Shown: positions 1-6,399 of the stretch, piece by piece | Layout: the number at the start of each line of letters is the position of its first letter | Numbering within the stretch: position 1 is the first letter of the stretch | Assembly (NCBI RefSeq): GCF_003633685.1 | Contig: NZ_RBKT01000001.1 | Span: forward strand, 3,782,001 to 3,846,000 | Length of the DNA: 64,000 nucleotides | Source of the DNA: Micromonospora pisi | GTDB lineage: Bacteria; Actinomycetota; Actinomycetes; Mycobacteriales; Micromonosporaceae | Reading direction: 5' to 3' | Program-made: the position numbers and the translations under genes | Notes under the pieces: generated by a model | Told to the model about the DNA's origin: nothing | What the model saw: the letters and a program-made list of their open reading frames with translations, nothing else | The model's database searches: none

Positions 1-558
1 GGCAGCCACGGCTCCGACGCCGGCCCGGCCGATCGACCGCGGGTCCGGCGGATCAAATCGGCTGATGCCGCACGGATGCGGGCGCTACGGCTGGAGATGC
101 TCGCCGACGCGCCACTGGCCTTCCTGGAAACGGTCGCCGAAGCGGCGGCCCGCCCACACGCCGAGTACGCCAACCGGGTCCGACAGAACGCTTCGGGCAG
201 CGACATAGCCGCCTTCGTCGCCGAACTGCCGCCCGCCCGGGAACTCTCGCCCGCCGCCGGACCATTCGTCGGGCACGCCGGCGGGCATGCGGTCCCCACC
301 GAGCCGGGGCTCACCGTCATCTTCGCCGTCTACGTCACCCCGACTCGACGGGGCACCGGTCTGCTCGCGGACCTGATCGAGCAGGTGGCGGTCTGGTCCC
401 GGGCCGCCGGACGGCCGGAGCTGATGCTGGAGGTGGTGGTCGGCAACGATCGCGCGCTCCGGGCCTACCAGCGGCTCGGCTTTGTCGACACCGGCGTACG
501 GGTTCCGCATCCCCGCGTACCCGCCCTGACCGAACTCCAGATGCGCCGCCGCGCCTGA
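1..558 (+). CDS. GNAT N-acetyltransferase, 5' end outside window
   Basis: The frame is open to base 1 and reads RVRRIKSADAARMRALRLEM, the usual first strand and helix of a GNAT fold, so the true start lies upstream and the ATG at 76 is probably internal. The acetyl-CoA loop is TPTRRGTGLLADLI, and the C-terminal GNDRALRAYQRLGF is the usual alpha4-beta7 region. It would transfer an acetyl group from acetyl-CoA to an amine; the substrate cannot be told. It is convergent with the paaN-like gene, and a GGGCCC palindrome separates the two stop codons. Confidence 0.8.
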   Translation, partial: GSHGSDAGPADRPRVRRIKSADAARMRALRLEMLADAPLAFLETVAEAAARPHAEYANRVRQNASGSDIAAFVAELPPARELSPAAGPFVGHAGGHAVPTEPGLTVIFAVYVTPTRRGTGLLADLIEQVAVWSRAAGRPELMLEVVVGNDRALRAYQRLGFVDTGVRVPHPRVPALTELQMRRRA

Positions 559-589
559 ACGTCACCGCCGGTTCCCCGCACCAGCGGTG

Positions 590-641
590 TTAGGAAGGGC
601 CCCTTCCTATACAGAATGCGATAACAAGGGGCCCTTCCTTA
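590..641. repeat. GGGCCC palindrome, copy 1 (bidirectional terminator-like)
   Basis: The left arm AGGAAGGGCCCCTT (592-605) and right arm AAGGGGCCCTTCCT (626-639) are perfect 14-bp inverted repeats around a 20-nt AT-richer loop. The element lies between convergent genes ending at 558 and 646. Four more copies lie near 35.3, 39.1, 52.8 and 59.0 kb. Terminator function is inferred from position and symmetry. Confidence 0.85.
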
Positions 642-645
642 CACC

Positions 646-2319
646 TCAGATGTGGCGGCGGGACTGGACTACGCGGAACCGGTTGGCGACATACGCGCCG
701 TCGGTCAGGGCGGCGTTCGCCGCCGCGTTGGCGCCGCTGGCGTGGAAGTCGGAGAAGGCCGCCGACTGGTTGACGAAGACGCCACCGGTGAGGTTGCAGG
801 AGAGGTGGACCCCGGCGTCAAGCGCCGCCGCCTCGGCCGCGTCGAGCACCTTCTCGTCGGTGGCGTAGACCGCCGCGGTCAGGGCGCCCTGCGCTCCCAC
901 GGTCTTCCGCAGGATCTCCAGGCTGTGCGCGGTGGAGTCGGTGGAGATCGTGAACGAGATCGGCCCGAACCACTCCCGGCCGTACGTCTGCGCGTCGTCC
1001 GCGCCGAGCCGGACGATGGCCGGCGTACGGACCACCGCGTCCGCATAGGTGGGGTGCGCGACCGTACGCGAGGCGAGCACCACTTCGCCGACCCCGGCCA
1101 CCTCGTCCAACCGGCCGAGTACGCCGTCGTTGACGATCGCACCGGTCAGCTCGACGGCCCGTGCCGGGTCACCGGTGAGCTTGCCGACGACACCGGCGAT
1201 TCCGGCGGTGACCTCGTCGAAGGTCTTGTGCCCCTGGTCGGTGTCGATGCCGGCGGCCGGGATCAGAATGTTCTGCGGCGTGGTGCACATCTGTCCGCTG
1301 TAGAGGGTCAGCGAGAAACCGATGTTGCGGCACATGCCGGCGAAGTCGTCGGTCGAGTCGATCACGATGGTGTTGACGCCGGCCTTCTCGGTGTAGACCG
1401 AGGCCTGTCGGGCGTTGTTCTCCAGCCAGTCGCCGTACTCGGTGGAGCCGGTGAAGTCGATGATCCGGACCTCGGGGCGGAGCGCCAGCGTGGTGGCGAG
1501 CTTCTCGCCCGGTTCCTCGGCGGCGAGCAGCACCAGGTTGGGGTCGAACCCGGCCTCGGCGAGCACCTCGCGGGCGTACCGGACGGTGATCGCCAGCGGC
1601 AGCACGGCGCCGGGGTGCGGCTTGACCACCACCGGGTTGCCGGTGACCAGGGAGGCGAACAGACCGGGGTACGAGTTCCAGGTCGGGAAGGTGTTGCAGC
1701 CGATCACCAGCGCCACACCCCGGGGCACCACGTGGAACGTCTTGACCATCCGCAGCGGGTCGCCCTTGCCGGCCGGCTTCTCCCATTCGGCGCTGCCCGG
1801 GTGCCGGGTCATCTCGGCGTACGCGTACGCGATCGCCTCCAGGGCCCGGTCGAGGGCGTGCGCCCCGCCGGCCTGGAACGCCATCACGAAGGCCTGCCCG
1901 CTGGTCGCGTGTACGGCGTTGGCCAGCTCGAAGATGTGCCGGTGCAGCCGGGCCAGGATTTCCAGGCAGACGCCGGCCCGGGCCTGCGGTCCGGCGTCAC
2001 GCCAGCTCGGCAGCGCGGCGGTGGCGGCGGCGATCATCGCGTCGAGGTCGCCGTGCGGGTAGCGCACGCCGAGGTCGAAGCCGAACGGACTGGCCTCGGT
2101 CGCCACCCGTCCCTGGGTGCCGGGCTGGTCGAGCGGGAAGTCGGCGTCCAGGTAGGAGCGGTAGGCCGCCTCCCCCTCGGCGGCGGCGGTCTCGCCGTAC
2201 ACCCGGGGGCTGGGCGATTCGGGGAAGGCCGACCAGTAGGCACGCTCCGTGATCGCGGTCAGCGCCCGGGCGAGGGTGTCGGCGTGCGTGGCGTAGAGGG
2301 GATGCGGGGTCTCCGTCAT
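646..2319 (-). CDS. paaN: PaaN-type aldehyde dehydrogenase (phenylacetate degradation)
   Basis: This 557-residue protein has an aldehyde dehydrogenase fold. It shows the cofactor segment VIGCNTFPTWNS (about 206-217), VVKPHP with the conserved lysine near 233, the general-base region TEKAGVN near 310, and the nucleophile Cys345 in SGQMCTTPQN. The long N-terminal part and these variant motifs fit the actinobacterial PaaN2 family, which oxidises the ring-opened aldehyde in phenylacetyl-CoA breakdown. No other paa gene is in the window, so the pathway role is by family only. The ATG at 2319 was chosen because MTETPHPLYA matches the family start; it has no clear Shine-Dalgarno but lies 6 nt after CATGAT, a leaderless arrangement. 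Confidence 0.8.
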   Translation of the reverse strand: MTETPHPLYATHADTLARALTAITERAYWSAFPESPSPRVYGETAAAEGEAAYRSYLDADFPLDQPGTQGRVATEASPFGFDLGVRYPHGDLDAMIAAATAALPSWRDAGPQARAGVCLEILARLHRHIFELANAVHATSGQAFVMAFQAGGAHALDRALEAIAYAYAEMTRHPGSAEWEKPAGKGDPLRMVKTFHVVPRGVALVIGCNTFPTWNSYPGLFASLVTGNPVVVKPHPGAVLPLAITVRYAREVLAEAGFDPNLVLLAAEEPGEKLATTLALRPEVRIIDFTGSTEYGDWLENNARQASVYTEKAGVNTIVIDSTDDFAGMCRNIGFSLTLYSGQMCTTPQNILIPAAGIDTDQGHKTFDEVTAGIAGVVGKLTGDPARAVELTGAIVNDGVLGRLDEVAGVGEVVLASRTVAHPTYADAVVRTPAIVRLGADDAQTYGREWFGPISFTISTDSTAHSLEILRKTVGAQGALTAAVYATDEKVLDAAEAAALDAGVHLSCNLTGGVFVNQSAAFSDFHASGANAAANAALTDGAYVANRFRVVQSRRHI

Positions 2320-2386
2320 CCCGCCATCATGCCCCAGCTCATCCCCGCCCCCTACCCTCCCGCCCCCTCCCCGCACCCCCGCGCGT

Positions 2387-2444
2387 CGATCTAGGGCAAA
2401 TCAGCGCTAGTTGATCCCTAGCGGCAGCGATCTCTCCTAGATCG
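2387..2444. repeat. CGATCTAGGG inverted-repeat element, copy 1
   Basis: CGATCTAGG (2387-2395) and CCTAGATCG (2436-2444) are perfect outer arms. An inner pair CGCTAG (2405-2410) and CTAGCG (2418-2423) could form a second hairpin. The left 19 nt, CGATCTAGGGCAAATCAGC, recur exactly at 28662-28680. The element lies downstream of the GNAT gene that ends at 2478 and upstream of paaN. Confidence 0.75.
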
Positions 2445-2477
2445 GCGAGGGGGTGGGGGTGGGGGGAGGGGTGGGGG

Positions 2478-3518
2478 TTAGAGGGTTAGTTGCCAGTTGT
2501 TCCAGGAGTCGGCGGGGCGGAAGCCGATCGCCTCGTTGATGGAGATCATGTGGTCGTTGACTCCCGCGTTCCAGGTGTCGATGACCCGGAGTTCGGGTTC
2601 GTGGGAAAGGGTCCACCGCAGGTTTTCAATCTTGGCGATGGTGCCGAGCCGGTGCCCGCGGTGGTTCGGGTCGACGATGGTGATCTGCTGGAAGGCGTGC
2701 CAGGACGGGGTCGCACCAACGTCGATCATGGTCCAGGCGACGAGCCGACCGGTCCCGTCGTGGCGCAACCCGCTGCTGTAGAGACGGCGCCCGCGTACGG
2801 CCAGCGCCGCGTCGACCGCCAGAATCCGTTCCCCGTCCGGTTTCGCCGCCTCCCACTCCAGGTCACCGAGGGGGGCGTCCTGGACCAACCGACCGTCGAG
2901 GTACGCGATGTCGTCGAGGTACTCGGCGGGCGCGCTGCCGATCCAGCGGACCAGCGAGTAGCCGTCGGCCCGTCCCCAGGCGTCGGCGAGCAGTTCGTCG
3001 AGGTGCGACTGGTCCAGGGCGGTGAGGTCGAGCCGCCGCCGGACGTCGACCAGCGCGTTCTTCGCGCCGACCGAGGCGGCGAACGCGGCGGCGGGGTCCT
3101 CCCGGGGCGGCTGGCCGGGCAGTACGTCGACCGAGACGGTGTTGAGCCGCTTACGCCCCAGCTCACGGAGGGTACGCAGGCTGTACTCGAAGAGTGCCCG
3201 CCCGACGCCGCGACGCCGGTACTCGGGCAGCACCTCGATGTCGATCGAGGCGTTCTCGGTGTTCTCCAGCTGCGGGAGTTCGATGGCGAGGTAGCCGACC
3301 GGGCGACCGTCGAGGTGGGCCAGGACGAACCGGTCCTCTTCGCCGGGCATGGGATGGCGTAGCTGGCCGAGGAACCGTTGGCGACAGAGCGGGGGGAAGT
3401 CGGGCAGGTCGGCCGCGATGACTGCGGACCGAATCGCGTACGCCTGCTCGACCGCAAGGTCGTCGGCGACGTCGAGTGGGGTGACGGCGATGCCTACGGG
3501 GGTGGCGGCGGTGTCCAT
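2478..3518 (-). CDS. GNAT acetyltransferase with two GNAT domains
   Basis: The 346-residue protein carries an N-terminal GNAT domain (about 10-160) with the acetyl-CoA loop EVLPEYRRRGVGRALFEYSL. A second half (about 190-346) ends in VNDHMISINEAIGFRP, the typical last helix and strand of a GNAT fold, and NHRGHRLGTIAKIENL is the second acetyl-CoA loop. Two-domain GNAT enzymes include mycothiol synthase, but its signature is not evident and I do not assign that role. The ATG at 3518 lacks a clear Shine-Dalgarno and follows CACCCT by 7 nt. It stands alone on the minus strand between thrC and paaN. Confidence 0.75.
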   Translation of the reverse strand: MDTAATPVGIAVTPLDVADDLAVEQAYAIRSAVIAADLPDFPPLCRQRFLGQLRHPMPGEEDRFVLAHLDGRPVGYLAIELPQLENTENASIDIEVLPEYRRRGVGRALFEYSLRTLRELGRKRLNTVSVDVLPGQPPREDPAAAFAASVGAKNALVDVRRRLDLTALDQSHLDELLADAWGRADGYSLVRWIGSAPAEYLDDIAYLDGRLVQDAPLGDLEWEAAKPDGERILAVDAALAVRGRRLYSSGLRHDGTGRLVAWTMIDVGATPSWHAFQQITIVDPNHRGHRLGTIAKIENLRWTLSHEPELRVIDTWNAGVNDHMISINEAIGFRPADSWNNWQLTL

Positions 3519-3898
3519 GTTCCCGAGGGTGCCCGGCCCGTACGAGGAACGCGAGCGAATTAGTTCCGCTCAGCTCCGCCGACGTTGGTCGGGAGGACGC
3601 TCGCACAACGCCTCCGGCGTCGGGTCGTAAGAGCTTGAAAAGTCTACGGCGATGCGTCCTCCCGCACGGAGCATTTTGCGTCGCCCGATTCGCGACGTCA
3701 AGCCCTTGCCGGGGTCTTTTGCTAACGGGTGGCAAATCGGCAACTACCCAGCGCATCGGACACATCCACCGGTCAGCGGACTTGCCCCGTCCGAACGGCT
3801 GACGGCACGCTCCCGGCAAGCGGGCGGCCGTCAGCCGTCGTTGCCGACATGGCCGGACGGGCAGACCGGCGGAGGGGCAGACCGGCGGACAGGCCGGC
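3519..3898. other. Intergenic region, no gene seen
   Basis: These 380 bases separate two minus-strand genes. They hold the thrC terminator-like hairpin (3795-3838) and a 15-bp sequence GGGCAGACCGGCGGA repeated in tandem at 3859-3873 and 3875-3889. The stretch 3630-3750 is less GC-rich and would hold the promoter of the two-domain GNAT gene. No ORF with credible coding character was found. Confidence 0.5.
3795..3838 (-). terminator. Hairpin downstream of thrC-like gene
   Basis: ACGGCTGACGGC (3795-3806) pairs perfectly with GCCGTCAGCCGT (3827-3838) across a 20-nt loop, about 60 nt past the stop codon. There is no T-tract, as is common for actinobacterial terminators. Confidence 0.55.
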
Positions 3899-5197
3899 TC
3901 AGCCCAGCAGGCCCGCCTCACGGGCGGCCTTCAGCGAGGGCTTCACCCGGTACGTCGGACCGACCAGCGACGCCACCGCGTCGATGGTCTTCAGCCCTTC
4001 GCCGGTGTTGTAGACAACCGTCTCGGCGGTCGGGTCGAGCCGCCCGCTCGCCACCAGCTTGCGCAGGCAGGCAACGGTCACCCCGCCCGCCGTTTCGGCG
4101 AACACACCGGTCGTACGCGCGAGCAGCCGGATCGCGTCGCGGATCTCGTCGTCGTCGGCGTACTCCATCCAGCCGCCGGTACGCCGCACCGCCTCCAGTG
4201 CGTACAGGCCGGCGGCCGGGTCGCCGATGTTGAGCGACTTGGCGATCCCGGTCGGCTTCACCGGAACGATGGTGTCGGTGTCGTTGTGCAGGGCGGTCGC
4301 GATCGGGTTGCAACCGGCCGACTGGGCGCCGAAGACTTTCCAGCCGTTGGCCGGCGCCTCGACCAGGCCGATCTCGACCAGCTCACTGAACGCCTTGTCG
4401 ACCTTGGTGAGCAGCTCACCGCTGGCCATCGGGATGACCACCTGCTCGGGGATGCGCCAGCCGAGCTGTTCGGCGACCTCGTACCCCAGGGTCTTGGACC
4501 CTTCGGCGTAGTACGGCCGGACGTTCACGTTGACGAACGCGGTGTCCTCGAACTCGTCGGTCTCGACCAGTTCGCCGCAGAGCCGGTTCACGTCGTCGTA
4601 CGAGCCGTCGATCGCGACCAGGTCGCCGCCGTACACCGCGGTCGTGATGACCTTGCCCTGTTCCAGGTCGGCGGGGATGAAGACGATCGACGGGACGCCG
4701 GCGCGGGCCGCGTGCGCGGCGACCGAGTTGGCCAGGTTGCCGGTGGAGGCGCAGGCGAACCGGCTGAAGCCGAGGCCCCGGGCGGCGGTGAGCGCGACCG
4801 ACACCACCCGGTCCTTGAACGAGTGGGTGGGGTTGGCGCTGTCGTCCTTGACCCAGAGCGGCGCGGTGATGCCCAGTTCGGCGGCGAGGTGCGGGGCGGC
4901 TACCAGCGGGGTCAGGCCGGGGTCGAGGGTGACCCGGGTGGCCGGGTCCTGGCCGGCGGGGAGCAGGGCTGCGTACCGCCAGATGTTCTGCGGGCCCGCC
5001 TCGATGTCGGCCCGGGTGACCTTGGACAGGGCGTCCTGGTCGTAGGCGACCTCAAGCGGGCCGAAACACTCGTAACAGGCATGCTGGGCGATCAGCGGGT
5101 ACTGCGCGCCGCAGCCCCGGCAGACCAGCGCACGCGCCGGGTTGGCCGAGGTTTCACCGCTGGTGGGAGTCTGGGTTTCGCCGAGGGTCGCAGTCAT
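3899..5197 (-). CDS. thrC: Threonine synthase-like PLP enzyme with N-terminal zinc ribbon
   Basis: This 432-residue fold-type II PLP enzyme should convert O-phosphohomoserine to threonine. An N-terminal zinc-ribbon-like segment has Cys26, Cys29, Cys41 and Cys44; the PLP lysine is Lys128 in NPTHSFKDR; the phosphate-binding Gly/Ser-rich loops follow (ASTGNLANS, MASGELLTK). It stands alone, not next to hom or thrB. The ATG at 5197 follows AGAGGA at good spacing. A SAM-I riboswitch lies directly upstream and its closing helix overlaps that ribosome binding site. SAM control is unexpected for a pure threonine enzyme, so a paralogue working at the phosphohomoserine branch towards methionine should be considered. 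Family call is firm; exact reaction less so. Confidence 0.85.
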   Translation of the reverse strand: MTATLGETQTPTSGETSANPARALVCRGCGAQYPLIAQHACYECFGPLEVAYDQDALSKVTRADIEAGPQNIWRYAALLPAGQDPATRVTLDPGLTPLVAAPHLAAELGITAPLWVKDDSANPTHSFKDRVVSVALTAARGLGFSRFACASTGNLANSVAAHAARAGVPSIVFIPADLEQGKVITTAVYGGDLVAIDGSYDDVNRLCGELVETDEFEDTAFVNVNVRPYYAEGSKTLGYEVAEQLGWRIPEQVVIPMASGELLTKVDKAFSELVEIGLVEAPANGWKVFGAQSAGCNPIATALHNDTDTIVPVKPTGIAKSLNIGDPAAGLYALEAVRRTGGWMEYADDDEIRDAIRLLARTTGVFAETAGGVTVACLRKLVASGRLDPTAETVVYNTGEGLKTIDAVASLVGPTYRVKPSLKAAREAGLLG

Positions 5198-5210
5198 GCG
5201 ATGCCGTCCT

Positions 5211-5340
5211 CTCATCTTTCCCCTGGACCGCACGGTGCGGCGGGGACGGACTTGGCACCTGCCTCGCCCGGCTCGTCATCGAGCCGGCGGGTGGTTGCCG
5301 GGGCTTCATCGGGCCGTATCCCTCTGCCCCTCTGGATGAG
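5211..5340 (-). promoter_or_regulatory. SAM-I (S-box) riboswitch upstream of thrC-like gene
   Basis: On the minus strand the leader begins CTCATCCAGAGGGGCAGAGG, continues with GATGAAGCCCCGGCAACC, then a strong P3 hairpin (GGCTCG/CGAGCC), then AGGTGCCAAGTCC. These are the conserved blocks of the SAM-I aptamer in order. The 5' CTCATC (5335-5340) pairs with GATGAG (5211-5216) to close P1. The last two bases of P1 are the first two of the Shine-Dalgarno AGAGGA (5207-5212), so SAM binding should hide the ribosome binding site. Confidence 0.93.
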
Positions 5341-5475
5341 GTATTCAGTTGTGTGCCCGATCCTACGGGTGAACCCGCCTCCGGCCCAGCACCCGCCGCC
5401 CCTTGTGACCCACACCCCACGCTCCGTGCCGCGCGGAGCACGGCCCGGAACATCCATCGGGTACGTGGGCAGCGG

Positions 5476-6399
5476 CTAGCTGACCACGTCCTTGCGGGTG
5501 AAGCGCCAGAACGCGAGGCTCCAGAAGATGGTGGCGTAGCTGATCGCCGAGATGCAGCCGCGTACCACGTCGTCGGTCTGCACCGGCGTGGAGAGCAGCC
5601 CCAGCCAGGCGGTGCTGTAGTGGGTCGGCAGGAAGTCGCGCACCACGCCGAGCGCCTCGATCTGGTCCAGGATGCTGGAGAGGATCCAGAGCAGTACGGC
5701 GCCGCCGACCGCGCCCAGGGCCGCGTCGGTGGAGACCGAGAGCAGGAACGCCAGTCCCGCCACCACCAGCAGCGCCACCGCCAGGTAACCGACGATGCCG
5801 AGCAGCCGCAGCAGCCCCTCGGCGGCCGGGATCTGGGCCGCGACGGTGCTGCTCAACGGCTCCCAGCCGTAACGCAGGGTGCCGAGCAGCAGCGCGGTCC
5901 CGACCAGCAGCAACAGTGCCAACCCGGAGTACGCCAGCGCTACCACCAGCTTCACCGCCAACAGCCGGGCCCGGGGCACCGGCACCGCCAGCAGGTACCG
6001 CAGGCTCCCCCAGCTCGCCTCGCTGGCCACGGTGTCGCCGCAGAACAGCGCGACGACCACGACCAGCAGGAACGACGCCGACACAAAGAGGCAGAACAGG
6101 GCGAAGTTCAGTCCACCGCTGGTGGCGAGGTCGATCAGGCTGGCGAACTCGCCGTTGCCGTTGTCGTCGTCGCCACCCGCGTTGAACTGGAACGCGATCA
6201 GGACGATCAGCGGCAGCAGCACCATCGCGGCCAGGGTCAACTGGGTACGTCGACGCGCGAACTGCCGGCGCCACTCGGTCACCACCGACAGTGTCGCCCC
6301 CGGCCGGTAACCCGGCGCGGCGCCCGCACCGGCAACGGTCATCTGGTCCGTACCGGCCATGTCGGCGGCCCCGCTTCCCGGAGAGTCGGCCATCGTCAT
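5476..6399 (-). CDS. ABC-2 type transporter permease
   Basis: The 307-residue protein has a cytoplasmic N-terminus, about six membrane segments (first TLAAMVLLPLIVLIAFQF) and an EASWGSLRYLLAVPVPRARLL segment typical of the cytoplasmic coupling loop of ABC-2 permeases. Its start overlaps the stop of the upstream hydrolase/ATPase fusion gene by 4 bp (6396-6399), so the two are translationally coupled and must form one exporter: permease plus ATPase. The substrate is unknown. Confidence 0.85.
   Translation of the reverse strand: MTMADSPGSGAADMAGTDQMTVAGAGAAPGYRPGATLSVVTEWRRQFARRRTQLTLAAMVLLPLIVLIAFQFNAGGDDDNGNGEFASLIDLATSGGLNFALFCLFVSASFLLVVVVALFCGDTVASEASWGSLRYLLAVPVPRARLLAVKLVVALAYSGLALLLLVGTALLLGTLRYGWEPLSSTVAAQIPAAEGLLRLLGIVGYLAVALLVVAGLAFLLSVSTDAALGAVGGAVLLWILSSILDQIEALGVVRDFLPTHYSTAWLGLLSTPVQTDDVVRGCISAISYATIFWSLAFWRFTRKDVVS

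Noticed and set aside
652-2394. 580-codon open frame on the plus strand opposite paaN
   Set aside because: Its translation is Gly/Val/Arg-rich with no family motifs and mirrors the paaN frame; high GC keeps antisense frames open.
2478-3518. Two-domain GNAT protein as mycothiol synthase (MshD)
   Set aside because: Length is near and there are two GNAT domains, but the sequence does not show recognisable MshD motifs.
3652-4233. 193-codon plus-strand frame over the thrC 3' end
   Set aside because: Arg/Pro/Ser-rich translation, no ribosome site, antisense to thrC.
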